Shown one piece after another: positions 1-12,839 of a DNA stretch of 64,000 nucleotides (its first letter is position 1; each line of letters opens with the position of its first letter). This DNA is from Morchella semilibera (Eukaryota; Ascomycota; Pezizomycetes; Pezizales; Morchellaceae): positions 1,901,247 to 1,965,246 of the forward strand of contig CM018605.1 of the NCBI GenBank assembly GCA_009192285.1, given 5' to 3'. The translations under genes and the position numbers were made by a program. The notes under the pieces were generated by a model, which saw only the letters and a program-made list of their open reading frames with translations, was not told the DNA's origin and did not search any database.

Positions 1-2880
1 CTGAGCTCTTGATCCGGAACAATGCGAAGGGAGATGGCCGCTGAGGCGGATCGTGGTATGATGGTTGCATTGGATGGCCCAGAGACGGAGACACGGTGAA
101 TGGTAAGAGAAGGGAACCGCCATTTCGACATGAGGTGATCTTTGATGCCTTCAGCGGTAAGGTGTGACCAATTGGGTTTATTGCATAAGGTAGTTGTTAT
201 TGCCGAATACATTTCCTCTTCCGCTGCGGTAACAGGACGTACAGGCTCGGAGAAACCTGGTTTCCGAACTATCAGCAAGCCAACCCAAGCACAAGGGAAA
301 TAGCAATCAAATACCAGGAATCTTTATAGCCCCAGTCTCGTCTGTCAACTTTGCCAGAAGATTGACCAAATCAATTGTGGGTTCTCTGTTAAGCCTACTC
401 CCGTCCACTCCTGAATGCAGATCCGGCTTTTCACTCTCAATAACAACAGTCCCATGAATAACCCCTCTGAGCCCATACGTCAAGCAGGGTACCTCATCAT
501 CAAGCCAGTAACTATTTGCCAGCAAGATCCAATCTACGTCCCCAATGAGTTCCTTGTTTCGCTTGACTGCATCTGCAAATCCCCTACTACCACTCTCCTC
601 TTCACCTTCAATCAGAAATACAATATCAGACTCCAGCTCTTGTGACTGCACTAACTCGCCTACGGCGAATAATGCTGCTAGGCAGGGACCCTTGTTATCT
701 GATACCCCACGGCCGTAGAGATATCCATTCTGCCCGGTCAGTTCAAACGGATCCGTGAACCAACCCTCTTCGACTGTTGCCTCTGCTTGGATAACATCGT
801 AGTGTCCATAAAAAAGAATAGTCTTCCCCTTTTTCTTCACAGCAGCATTGAATTTTGCAAACACGATGGGGTTGCGGTCTGGCCCACTAGGTAGTAACGT
901 CGTAGTAGCTCCGAACCGTTTGAAAAGACTCTTAAGATAATTCGCGCCGCGGCGACAGTCCTCCATATAAGTTGGGTTGTTGGAAACCGTGCGGAACGAA
1001 ACTAACTTACTCAAAGAGCTGAGAAGTTGGTCATTCTGAGTTTTTTGGGGCCCTTGACTCTCGTTAAGTTCACATGCAGAAACGTCCCAAATGGCGACGC
1101 AATCATCGTTCCCGCCTGTGATGAGAATTAGACGGTCGTTTCGAGTTGTGATGGCGGAGGTTAGAATTAGGCCAGTATGTGATTGCCAGCGTGAGACACA
1201 CTCAAAGCGTTGGTTCCATTTCTAACCGGAACGATCAGTAAATTATGGACTTTAAGCTGTAGATGAGGGGCATACCCTTGTATATCCACTTGCGCTGCCG
1301 CTGAACATGAAGTTGCCTTTAATGCTCAAGGTCAACACATCTTCGCGATGGGCCTTTACACTCCGAATCAACTGGCATGTGTCAAGGTCCCATATGCAGA
1401 TCTCACCATCCGTCAGGCCGCAATATAGCAAAGAGTCCTGAGCTACCATACTTAGGACCCCCGAATCCCCACCGCTCAATTCCCGCATTTGCTCAATCCT
1501 ACTCGTATTGCTGTCGATGCTCCACAACTTTACCACGCCGTCTCCACCCCCGCTCAACAATATTTGCTGACCCGCCTTTCCAATCTCCGAACTTGCAGAA
1601 AGCGAGACCAGGAGCATGCAATACACATATCCGTAATGCGCATATTGCACAATATTCTCCGGATCGGTCTCCAGGAGCTGAGAGGTAGTTGATCGGGGGC
1701 AAATTTCCTTCTTGAGAGCTGTACCACCACCAGGGCCTTTGGAGTCAAAGAATGGGTGGTTTCGATGCGACGGGTGGGAGGTGAGAGTTGGGCATGGTCG
1801 TGAGTCCTTTACTTTCAAGTCATACCATTGGATGCTAGTGTTCTGGGCGCCAAAGTAAGCGGTATTTTGTAGTGATGAGTATGCGACGCAGAAGACATCC
1901 CCGAGGTCGAATGTAGAGTAGATTGAGTAAAGGTTTTTGAAGGTTGTTGCATTCCAAACCTAGGATACCATGAGCCATTTGTAACACAGAATTGGTGAGA
2001 GTGCTTTGTTACATTGATGATGGCATCGCCGGCACTTGAGAATAGTAGTGACTGATCCTCTGCTAAACAAAGTGAGAGTACACTCCCTTGATGACCCTCT
2101 AAAGTTGCAACTTTCTCAAATGTCTCAATTGACCAGACCTGCACTGCAAGTTAATGTTGCACATCATACAACTCCATGTGCTGGTTCTCACCAAGATCTC
2201 TCCAGTCTGACTTCCTGCATACACATAATCTTTCGACACAGCTAAAGACAATATAGAACGCCTATGATTGACTCTATGCAACAACTTTGGCAGTGTGTCG
2301 GGGCTGTCGGACGTAGTAAGCGGAACTATGAGCGAGCTCACCAGGTTTCCGGAATTATCTGTGCAATCCATGGCAGAGTTAGGAAATCTCGCGTGCAAAG
2401 AAGCGGCGGAGCATTCCCCAGGATAGGGACATAAAATGCACGTGGCAGGCGTACGTTACTGGGATGTGGCCAGGTGGAAGCAGAAAATCAACGGGACTCA
2501 CCAAGGAACCGTGGTAGTGGTGTCCCTACACGACTACCATCACCACTCCCGTTCATGGGCGTCAAACCACCCCTCATATCAGAACCAGAGCACGACAAAA
2601 GATCCGGAACGAAGTTGCAAATCTTGTGCTCCCTGAATGGCGCCCGGTTTACTGTTGAACTGAAACGCTTCTTACGGAGAGAGGAGGTTGCAGATGATAG
2701 AAAGGATGTGGATGTTTCGCTGGATGTTGGTGAGGTAGGTGTTAGGGGCGGACTAAAAGCTGTGCTACTTGGTGGGTGTCCTCCTTTTGTCGGGGATGTA
2801 GATAGCAATAGCTTTTTTTTCTGCTTAAGCTCCTGATCAACTTGCAGGGGCGTCGCGACAATAGAGATGGTGGAAGACAT
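1..2880 (-). CDS. DUG2: DUG2-type WD40 plus M20 peptidase, 3' end off the window
   Basis: Subunit of the cytosolic Dug2-Dug3 complex, which degrades glutathione and other unusual dipeptides. I model exons 2880-2502, 2358-2192, 2138-2013, 1959-1276, 1221-315 and 256-<1; phases agree across all five introns. A Ser/Pro-rich leader (about residues 1-125) precedes a WD40 propeller with repeats such as 'ILVWSIETFEKVATLEGHQG' and 'ICIWDLDTCQLIRSVKAHRE'. An M20 peptidase domain follows, with the metal motifs 'FYGHYDV', 'GRGVSDNKGP' and 'IEGEEESGSRG'. WD40 fused to M20 is diagnostic of DUG2. The frame still matches the M20 dimerisation region at base 1, so roughly the last 150 residues lie outside. 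The start is the ATG at 2880; an upstream in-frame GTG is ignored. The first intron's acceptor is the least certain junction. Confidence 0.93.
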
Positions 2881-4881
2881 TGTAAAAAGCACGCCTTAAT
2901 ACTCTTGTTTTCCTGATTCGGGCACAGGCAGTTCGGTACTCTGGGCTTCGGAATAATTAAGCAGGTACCACAATAACCAGAATTCCAGTGAGCGATATAA
3001 AGCAACAACGGGTAAATTGAGTGTATGAAGAATCAATTCCCAGCGATACTCATAATAACTAAGGGGACAAGAGAGCCATATAACTATTTAACGAACCAGT
3101 GGGAAGACATCTACTTAAGATCCCGCAGGGGCGACTTTAATCATACATCCCTGAGTAAATGTGGACAAAGCTTCACTTTAGAACAGAGAGTCCCAGCGTA
3201 TGCAAGTACTACATGTAGCTTTGCATTGACTGAATCTGACAACCAGTTCAGCTGGTTGACATAGGGATACACCACACGAACACCACTCTGCCCAAAACCA
3301 TTGTGAATAACTTATTGTTTTTGTTGAGGATCAACTTGGGGAATTTAATTCGATCTTAGTTGATTCCCGTGTCTCGCAAATATCTCGGGGGACTGGCCCA
3401 ACCGGCACCTTCCCTACAACACCCCTTCCGTTCTCTACGCTGCTGGTCATTGCGAAGATCTCACGCACACTTTGAGCTCTACTGTTCTTGAGCTTGGCCC
3501 CATGACGCATTTGGTAAACTTGTTTTTTAGGGGTACAGTCTTCAGCTGATCGTGAGCGAGTGACGCCTGGTGTTCCACAATTAACTTGGGCTGAAGATTT
3601 TCGTCTAGCATGTTTCACTCCACATCCACATCAAGGCGGTTTGCAGATCTTCAATGGCAGATCGATTGAGCACTGTACCGGGTGCATACTACCCCAGTAA
3701 GACGCATCCTTAGAGTAGGCGGGATGCGACAGCTGTTGTCTGCGATCATGGGTTCTCATAGGCTACATGTAGGTTTATACCTTTTCTTACGCCCACCACT
3801 AGTTTCATTATTGTCTTCTCCACTAGAGTAAGACATGCGCTTTCTCAACAACTCTATGTATTCTATGGAGGATAGGTCTTGATAGACAGGGTTCGTACCT
3901 CTCGCCCTTCAGCCCCAGGCACATACCATAATAAATCACGAGGCCTAGCCTATTTCTGTAATACAGGAGAGAGAGGTTCTGGGATTTGACACTTGCGGCG
4001 GTTACCCAAAGGTTCGGATTATAACTCGGTGGGCTTCTGAGGAGCTGACACGCTGCTTGAGATTTCGAAAACTATGCATACGTGAAAGAGTACATAGACT
4101 AGGGCAATCCCAAGTGAGACGATCGATTGCTAGCCTCTTACCTGGAGAAGGAGCAGGCACGCATGAGCCGTTATCATAAAATAGGGCTTTGGATACAGCT
4201 GTATATATACATGTAATTCAGTACAATATAGACTAGCCTAAAGATATAATATACTTAAGCTTCGGGCCTCAAGGAATGAGGATGATATCAAGAATCCAAG
4301 ATACGCTCGACTACTGGATATGTCGATACAGCACCTCAGTGCGTACATGTAGATTTATATTGTTTTATTCAATTAGAGCTATGTGTTCAGTATCGACAGT
4401 TCAAGGGATAAGAGTAAAAAAGGGTCAAAAACACAAGCTATCACAACATTGACCAGTATTGTCAACCGTAATATGTACTCGGGGGGTCGAACCCGTTCTA
4501 TTGCTTTGAAAGCGAAAAAAATGGAGGGCCAGGATTTGTATATACAGGTATGGAAGATCGGGTATTTGATAGGATAGCTAACGTTATAACGTCAAGATCT
4601 GCTAGCAAACGCCACTAGTCTTTGCTTTCTGCTGGAGGGTCAGCATCTGATAGCTTAAGGGATAGCATTCACCTAAATGCTTGCAGGTATACTAAATGCC
4701 ACAAATTCACAATGTCCCCAAAATTAAATAGCTGCGAATTTAAAGCCTTCTATGATTAATTAACTGCACATGTGGTTATAGTTCCACTAGATGTTTTCTC
4801 AACATTAAGCTACATTTAGTACGTACCACGTGCATCACTAGTGCACTATACTAAATTAAAGCGCCTCTATTAGTTCAAAAA

Positions 4882-5110
4882 AGACTTGGCACCCCTAGGC
4901 CAACTTATATGAGGGGTCCTTTAATTATAATTCTGCTTTCCAATTCTCTTTTAATCAAGGCCATAGTCAGAGAAAGCTGCGATATATCCTTTGCGGCCAT
5001 ACCTATTAATTGTTGAGTATGCGCAAGAGCAATGGTTATTTGTGAGCTACAATTCATGAACAGACCCAATATAATAGGGCGCTAGGACTTTCGAACGCGG
5101 CTGTAGATGT
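4882..5110 (+). repeat. Diverged interspersed repeat, copy 1 (AT-shifted)
   Basis: Aligns with 23806-24010 over about 200 bp. Anchors shared by both copies are 'aagacttggca', 'aattctgctttc', 'agtcagag', 'attgttgagta' and 'aattcatgaac'. In the best-aligned part, copy 1 mostly has A or T where copy 2 has G or C. A short frame with the shared peptide 'LLIVEYA' crosses both copies, so they may be fragments of one former coding element. Family unknown. Confidence 0.6.
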
Positions 5111-6229
5111 ATTTACTACGTCCTACCATATTGCGGGATTATATATATGCTATCAATACATCTATCCAAAAAGCTTAATATATGAATTGAAGACATACAT
5201 ACATGTAGTTATTGTCGAAATTACAATACTCTACCTACTTCTCTGTTGGTCGAGGCACGCTGGTAGCCTAATGGCCTGGTTTCAATATGTACAAAACAAA
5301 AATACGATGTATGTAGAAATATATATTGTACGCTGAGCAATAAACAGCGGTCTGGCCTGTTTCGGATGGCTCAGTTCATAGTTCAATCAGTTATCAAGGT
5401 CGCGCGCGATATACTTGCATGATCATGATCGTTGTAGAGGATTATCGTTGTATTAGGGAGTACTATTACTAGGAGGCAGGAGAAAGAGGCGGATCTATAA
5501 GAAAATATAGCGGTTATACCTTCCCCTATTCCCTGGAACCAAAGAATACAATCATCAGACACACCAAGCTTTCCTTGATGACACCAGTTTTTAAACCTTC
5601 GTGCCACGGTCAGTTTGGGTTTCTGGGACCTTCTCATAGGAACCTGAATTTAACTATGTCTATACCCCCAATTCACGTTAACATTACTTTCGGTACCGCG
5701 CCGACCTTGTACCTACACGCGGTATCTTCTTGGCCTAGTGGATCAGTTGATCAGCCAATCAACTAACTTTAGATATAATGCCAGTTTGAGACAGGAAAGT
5801 AAACCTTGACCGATATATTTGGGAGCTATTTTATGTGTATCTACACCACCTCCTCTTTAGATCTTAGAACATTTAATGTATATATACGGCCATAAACCGT
5901 GATTTATAAGCCATGGCCGCACTTGAAGCCTATGGCTCCCTAGGATCCGAGTAAGGCAGAACTAACCAAAGAAGTAATAAACCCCCTCGTATGCGACAAG
6001 TCGCACGTATATGGCAGTGCCGGAGAGCTCTAGTGTGAAGGCAGGTATATACTCGCGTCAATGGCATATGTCAACTCAAACCAGAAATTTCTCATAGTTT
6101 TGTGTTATTGTTGTAATGTTCGAACAATCATCTATACAAACTTAATTAATTTGTTATTTCCAAGGCGGAGCCCTAGCTTCACGTAGTCTCTAAATCAATG
6201 CCAATGACCATCTAGCCCACAAAACACAA

Positions 6230-6247
6230 CCCTAACCCTAACCCTAA
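6230..6247 (+). repeat. Interstitial telomere-like repeat (CCCTAA)3
   Basis: Three perfect tandem CCCTAA units followed by a partial one. This is the canonical fungal telomere unit, here inside a gene-poor tract. Shorter one- or two-unit matches recur at about 9747, 14577, 15205, 46739, 59388 and 59409. It may be a chance or repair-derived insertion, or an Rap1/Tbf1-like binding site. Confidence 0.8.
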
Positions 6248-7337
6248 CCTACCACCACCCTTGCATAAAATCCAACTGAGGCACAGGCAGGGGTAGTGTT
6301 CATTTCACCCGTTCTATCCGTCATTCCGTGTGCTTGTGAGCTGTATTTAGAATTGGGGGGCTTTTCTTTTGCGGAGGTATGGGGTGGCGGTGGTAGTTGC
6401 AACTGGAGATGGGATGGAAATGCTTATCATGACACAAACATTATTACAAACCCCGCAATCAAATTTGGGAGGGGGGTGATCCCTTGCAGCAAAGGCTCAC
6501 GAGACGTATATTGCGCCACCTGAGACGGCGCTTAGTAACACCTCAATTCCGCAGTTGTGTGGCTTTCAGGAACGTCAGGTGGGCCGCAGTAGACAGTTTG
6601 TCCTTTTAGACTGGTATTTGGGTCTCTGTGCAGCCTGTTCAGAAATTATCCGTGGATTATAAACTCTACAACTTCATCTATACAGCCACTGTACCAGGAT
6701 ATCAGCCCGAGTGATATCCTATGAGACACTACTCACATGTCAAATGCACGGCTCATGTGGGCCCCTACCAGGTAGACACTCTATCTTTTCTTTTTCTATT
6801 GTCAATATTATTGCAGCGCAGCCGGGCGGTATGTGGGCAAGGATCATCAACATCCATCCCCCTCATCGCATCCTTTACTTTACTTTTGTACCACCACCCA
6901 CCGCATCCTAATGCTTGCTTGTGCGGGCTCTCGAGGCTCAACACGTCCTCAATTGCCAAAGAAGTGGGAGAATATGGTCTTGATGAGACAGGAAAGGGGT
7001 AAATTAGAACAGAAATCATCATGATCGCATGAATTTGGGGGTTATCTTTATCCCTACTCTAAACAACCTAGGATACATAGAGTGCTAGCTTCAAGTCCTG
7101 TGCCACATTGAAACTGTGCTTCTAGGGAAACATCGATCAAGTTCGGAAAACCAATTACACAAATCAAATATGACTCACAAGCATCCCAGCCCTCTACGTA
7201 CGGGTGTTGGGATTTAGATAAGTAGGTGCTGTTTCCCTCATTTTTTTGAATGATTTACCTTCCGCCTTTTGTGCTATTTGTTGAACTGCATCGCTATATA
7301 CCGATATCCAATTTTAGATCGCCAATAAGAGAACACC

Positions 7338-8768
7338 ATGGAGACTCATGTTGAGAACAATAACTCTGATATAGTTGAGGATGTTGGTCCTGATATGAGC
7401 GTCTACTTTTGGGGCGACGGACCTGCACCTGTCCCCGAACGGGTTCTGGACCTCGAAGAAGGCTCCGTCCTGGGGCCCAATACACCACCACCTCTGAACT
7501 CACTACTACCACAGAGCCCTTATCCACCACCAGGCGCATCCCCTGAACCTGCCGTCTTCACCCCACCCCCACAGCCATCCCCACAGCTCTCCCCACAGCT
7601 CTCCCCACCCCTCTCCCCCCCGCTCACCACGCCTTCCCCATCCACCTCCCCTAAACCAAAAACTGGAATTTGGTCCGCCCTTCGAGCGCGCTACAACGAG
7701 TCCAAAGCCCGCCCTCTCAGTACTGACCGCTCTCTTTCTAACGCCGCGCAACCCCCACAAGCAATTAGTTTCTCCGGCGCGCTCCCACCTCCCGTTTTCA
7801 ACCCCCCACCAGTCCGAGTTTGCGACGGCTGCTCAACAGCGCTTACTGGCCGTCCCTGTGTCCACTGCCTCACATGCCCTGACTACGACCTTTGCTCACG
7901 CTGCTATCATGAGGGCAGGATCACCCAGCCCCACCAGCAATGGCATCAACTGCATACATTGCCCCCGACCGAGCGCCGACCCCGGACTTCTCGCGGTTCT
8001 TCCAGGGGCGCGCTTACGTGTAGTGCGTGCTCAAACGACCTGGCGGGTGAGATCAGGGTCAAGTGCACCGACTGTTACGATGACTATAATCTCTGTCTCG
8101 ACTGCAACCTTATGGGCGTGGCCACCTCGAGACACACGACATCCCACAGAGTAACCTATATCAACGATGTATCGGCACCCGCAAGGTTGATGGCGAGGGA
8201 CGGTGAGCCAAGTGAGGCCCTGGTTGGAATGGTTGAGGGCCTGTTCGAATATATGGATTCGGCCTTCAAGCCAAAGAACACTGGGCGACTGGAGCCGGAG
8301 AAGCTCAGTGCGTTCTATAGGAAGATGGGAGTGGCGGACGCGGAGAATATCGGTATGCGTTCCTAAATACCCTGCTACATGCCATTTGCTTTGCTAACAA
8401 AAATGGGTGTAGGCCTATTCACCGATGAAAAGATCGCATTCCAATACCTTTCTATGCGCTGCCAGTATATGCTGATCTCGGCCAAACACGAAGAGATCTC
8501 TTCGCGCGCCAAACCATGGACTATTGATGCGCTCGATACCACTCCCACCACACCAGTGTTGACAAAGTTGGGGTGGATGCGCTTCTTTGTGGTGTGCACG
8601 TGGCGTGCGCCGACCACGATGCACTTTCTCCTCCAGAACGCGATCAACACGGGCTACATCAGGAGAAAGTCGGGCGGTGGGGAGCCGTATTATAAGCCAC
8701 ATTTAATCCCCAGAACCGCGCTGCCCAGCAGGCCATTGAATCTGGGTGAGGCGGTGATCAAGAGTTAA
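7338..8768 (+). CDS. Double ZZ zinc-finger protein with C-terminal DUF7514-like domain
   Basis: Two exons (7338-8352, 8413-8768) joined in frame give 456 residues. Residues 1-150 are Pro/Ser-rich and disordered. Two ZZ-type fingers follow: one at about 160-195 ('VCDGCSTALTGRPCVHC...CSRCYHEG') and one at about 228-262 ('LTCSACSNDLAGEIRVKC...CLDCNLMG'). The last third resembles the fungal DUF7514 family ('LFEYMDSAF...LEPEKLSAFYRKMGV...YLSMRCQYMLISAKHEE'). ZZ fingers bind peptides or histone tails, but the role of this architecture is unknown to me. The intron starts GTATGC and ends GTGTAG. The start is the first ATG, in the context CACCATGG. The DUF name is from memory and less sure than the ZZ call. 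Confidence 0.88.
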
Positions 8769-11700
8769 AGACTTTCTGTTGAGTAATTTTCTTTATTTCT
8801 TTTGGTGATTTGGGTTGTATATTTCGGGTCGGTGTTAGGGGTGTTGTTTATTGGTAGTAATCAAATATGCAGGTTATGGTTATCGGGCGTGCAGATTTTG
8901 ACTCTTTTTCTTAATATCTGTATTCTAGCTATTTATTCGCACATTGAATTTTTGTTTTGAAACTTGCTGGCCTCATAGGAGATTCTTTCTACATATGACC
9001 TTCGAAATAAAAACTATATTATTCAAAGAAACCAAGCGCTGTCCCATGTTTCCTTAAAGCCGGGTGATTACTGGCAGAAAAGACATTTTCTGGGCCTTGA
9101 ACTACTTTGGTGTGGTGAGCTGTGGTAGTTGTGATGTTATTAGTAGTAAGGAATTTGTTTGGTTTAGGCCCCAAATACCTGCTTAAGCTATATACAATAA
9201 CTAGGCCAGAATATAAGCAATTAGGGGGGGGGGGGGGCTAAGGCTGAAGGTAAGCTGGAAGACTGGAGCTAGAGTATATTTTGGGGTTACACTAGCTGGT
9301 ATTGTTCTTTTTATATATATAATATCAGGGCTGCTACTGATAGCTACGGGATTAACTGGTAGCGGTTGAGTATGAACCATAAGCTCACATGCATTTTAAA
9401 AGAACATATAGCAGGCTAGATCAGGTGTATCACAGTTTGTGCACAGCCTGTTGTTCAGTGGCGGCGGACCTAGGAGGGGAGGGCCGTGTTAGGTTTGTAA
9501 CTCCTGGCGCTGCTGGCCTCTTTGGTTATGTTTAGTGCTGAGGGTCGTACGTAGATTCGCAGTAAAGCGCGGGTTAACTTAACGAGTGATAGTCTGTGGT
9601 TGGGGTATATATATGATCATATCACATACGGGTTGATATTTATAAACTAGCCGGGGCGATACCCTATGCCACGGTTACTAGAAAAGTAAAAGGAGCCCAC
9701 AGTTAGCATATCAGTATCTCCGCAGCGCTCTGGGGAGCCAGAAATAGGGTTAGGGTAGGGTACGGTTAATCGTTTTAAAAAAGTTGGAAGGAATGGGTTT
9801 TTTTTTTTTTTTTCCCTTTCTTACCAAAAAAAGGGGGGGAGATAATTCATGATCAGAACATGATCATATCAGGTACGCCAAAAAACCTAAGACAGTGAGT
9901 CTGCAGCTAGAGATCATCTAAGAAGGAGAGTAAGTTACTTAGCGGTGGTGGGCGTGGAGGACTCGTGAAGGAAAGCGAGCCAGGCGCCGAAAAAGAGGGG
10001 AGTCAGCCTTTGCAGAACAAATGTCCAGTCAGTAGATAACTGGGAGACCGCTCAATTGAACCTCATCACGGGAACATAAGGAGGAACCCGTTCGGAGGAG
10101 CTGGGATTTGAAAAAGTCAAGACCCCCCATAGTAGACTGACCAACCCCTCTGTGAGGTTAGCTTGGCAAGCGAGAGAGAGTGAGGGCAGTAGGGCGATAA
10201 TGATAAACCTCTTATCAGGCTGCAGACCCTAGCAGGGGGCTTTAAAAATACCCCCACCAATAAGGGCGAGGTAATCTGAATGAGGGGCAGTGATCGAGGC
10301 ATGCCCGCTCGGTATTCGCCACCCACAGCCTTCGTTTGACAAGGCTATAGGGCGGTAGAACTCTTGGTCTTTGGTCCTTCGGGGTGGTGGAGGCTTCTCT
10401 AGTTCCGCTGACCAGGAGGGTGCGTCTTTATAGTGGCGGACCATTGCGGTTCTCTAAGTCTGTGCAGGCACAGCCACAGGAGCTACCCTAAGCCCACTCA
10501 TACCAGGGCGCCGATACCTTCAAGCCCCGAGAGTGATATTATGCTGGTATTTATGTACTTGTGGCCGTATATATTTTGATGTTGTAGTAGGCTCACTAGC
10601 TTGAGAGTGCAGTGCATGCGGTTAGAAAGTCAACCGCCTGGATTGACGGAAGGAATATGGTGAGTTTTGACAGTGTTCCTGCTAGGCCGTGTATGAGGCT
10701 TTCAAGCAGAGGCTGTAAATATTGTGGTATCTACATGTATCTGGCCCGTTGTCTTTAGCATTGCTGTTAGCGTTTGGAACTATAGAGCCTACTAGGATCA
10801 CAATATATCACTCGGGGATAGTAACTGCCACTGCGTCCTCATTCGCCTCCATCCGTAAGCGACTAGCTGGTGGCCCCTTTGTGCTCACCTGCCAACAGCC
10901 AATAGATAGTCTTATAATTTCTGTTTTACCAATTTCCTTTTTTCTGGGGGGCAAAATCGGGTTGCAACTTGTCACCTCTCGTGGTTTAATACACCATACC
11001 ACACCCTTCAATCAGGGATCCAGTGCACTATCCCCTCTGGGACCTTGTGGCGACACGCACAGCCAATTTCAAATTCCCATAACGTTGAAACGCCGGATGG
11101 GTAGCTGCGCCCAAACCATAATTCCAGCAGCAACACCACACCCCAAGGGCTGCAAGAGCAGTTCACGGTTGGTTGCGAGCCCAGGGATATCGGCGCTGAA
11201 CATCATGTGTTGACATTGGAGCTGTGCAGAACAAAGACATCAGGTCCTGCGCAGTATTACTGGATGGTTTTCAACCGCGCTTAGTACTAGGTGGCGGTTG
11301 GGCGCCTCCCTTTCCTCGCTGTGGGTGCATATATGATTATATTAGCCAGAACGCCCCGCGCCTACGCTACGCAAGTAGATATTGTACCCCCCACACACTC
11401 CTAGCTAGATAACGAAATCTAGGACTTCCAGATTCAAGAATCCCAATGCGCACTAGTTAAGCCAGTCGTTAGCTTAGATCTAGTCTGCTGAATACTAGAG
11501 GTCGCGCGGGAGGCTAAAGGATTTGACTAGGATGACCCAAAGCTTACGCCACAAAGCAGGGACCCCACTTTACCGCAGGCCTGCATAAGAAGCTTATACC
11601 TTATGGTGTACCTACATGTACCTGAGGTTTGTTTGTTAAAGTGCACGTGTATATATAATCATCGAAATCTGCAACATACTCTCCCACGCATGCAGGCGGC

Positions 11701-12839
11701 CGTGGCCGGGGGAATTTCACATAGCATTAATGGCCCCGATTGGATGGATGATGGGGCCCTTTTCACTCTTGTTTGGAATTGCTTGAGGGGGCGGGATTAA
11801 CCACAGAGCTATGGAGGAGGAGAAATGTGTGCGCTTTTTGCTCTACTAGATCTGACTGATAGAGGGAGATGGGATTCTGTCGACTATATTCTACTACTGC
11901 GTAACAGTGGGAGGTCGAGGAAGTAGCAAGCATACTCTACATGTACCCTTGAGCCCGGAAGAGATAGGGCCTGCCTGACTGCAGGATGTATGCAGGGTAT
12001 AGACTCTTTGGAATAAGATCCTGGGGTTTTCTACCTCAGGGAGAAAGGATCTATCCAATCTCTTATTTCAAATCGCCTACTAGGCCCGACTGGGTGATAT
12101 AGATTGATAGATGTATTTGGAATGTTTAGCTAAAACTGAAGTTTAAGCTTTCAGCTATATAGTATGTATCTTCCCAAAAGAAATTCTACTGAATGGGCTT
12201 AGTAGGTCGTTTGAATTAGAAAGGTGACGGAGGACGGTACCCCGATAGCTGTGATGAGTCTTTGGTGTCCCCAGTCTATAGAGATATATATACTCAATCT
12301 TCAGATACCCAATATTGATATACCAGACAAATTGCTAACGTAGCTGCCCGTATGTCAAGCTAATGGGAAAGGTTCCGTAAGATTGTAATGTATGTATATG
12401 AATGACGTAGGTTGGTACAAGTAATTGAAACGTGCATGACTTAAATCTCTCAGGGCTTAATTTTCCCAAGTTCCAGGGTTCAATAACGAGTATGGGGCTT
12501 CTCTGCATCCGTCCCGCTAAGAATCTACAGTTAGAGGGGGTGGGGGTTAGTGTTCTCATGCACCTTGATAGATACATACATACATGTATGTCCGTCTTTT
12601 AGCCCTGCCATTTTTAAAAACATGAAAAGCCGTGCCTGCCGGAATTAAAATATCTCTATTCCATACTATATACTATGACGGGTCATCTTTAAACCTCCAG
12701 TCAACTACATACATGTATATATACCCCCATCCGCACAACACCTACATCCACCCACCTTCCAGTCTTTCCATTCCCATCCCACCTTCCAGCAAAAAAAAAA
12801 AGACCACACGCCCACACAATCATTTCAACAAAAAAGAAA
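8769..12839. other. Gene-poor intergenic region with relics
   Basis: Four kilobases without a supportable gene. It holds a G14 run at 9224-9237, a T-rich run near 9799, telomere-like 'agggttagggtaggg' near 9745, TACATGTA octamers, and a possible reverse-transcriptase fragment on the minus strand at 10229-10444. The 163-codon open frame at 10722-11213 has no recognisable composition or motif and I do not call it. The last 120 bp before the next gene are A/C-rich, as expected of a leader. Confidence 0.55.
10229..10444 (-). pseudogene. Possible decayed non-LTR reverse-transcriptase fragment
   Basis: A 71-codon frame contains 'EKPPPPRRTKDQEFYRPIAL', resembling the 'KPgK.....YRPIsLl' motif at the start of LINE reverse-transcriptase domains. 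No catalytic FADD-like box, endonuclease or poly-A tail is visible around it. If real it is a short remnant. The match rests on a few residues and may be chance. Confidence 0.25.

Larger units (their letters stand above)
2893..7337. other. Gene-poor AT-rich intergenic region
   Basis: No convincing gene in 4.4 kb. It is AT-rich with many stops, especially 4200-6200, and holds several TACATGTA octamers, a diverged repeat (about 4882-5110) and a short CCCTAA array at 6230-6247. The minus-strand frame at 5383-5637 reads like a piece of a decayed gene ('RRFKNWCHQGKLGVSDDCIL') but has no partner exons. The 95-codon frame at 3331-3618 begins at GTG and matches nothing I know. This looks like degenerate mobile-element DNA. 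Confidence 0.6.

Noticed and set aside
3331-3618. 95-codon minus-strand frame
   Set aside because: It starts at GTG rather than ATG, and no exon structure or family resemblance was found.
10722-11213. 163-codon open frame on the plus strand
   Set aside because: No domain, no codon-like pattern and no splice partners; surrounded by decayed DNA, so treated as chance.
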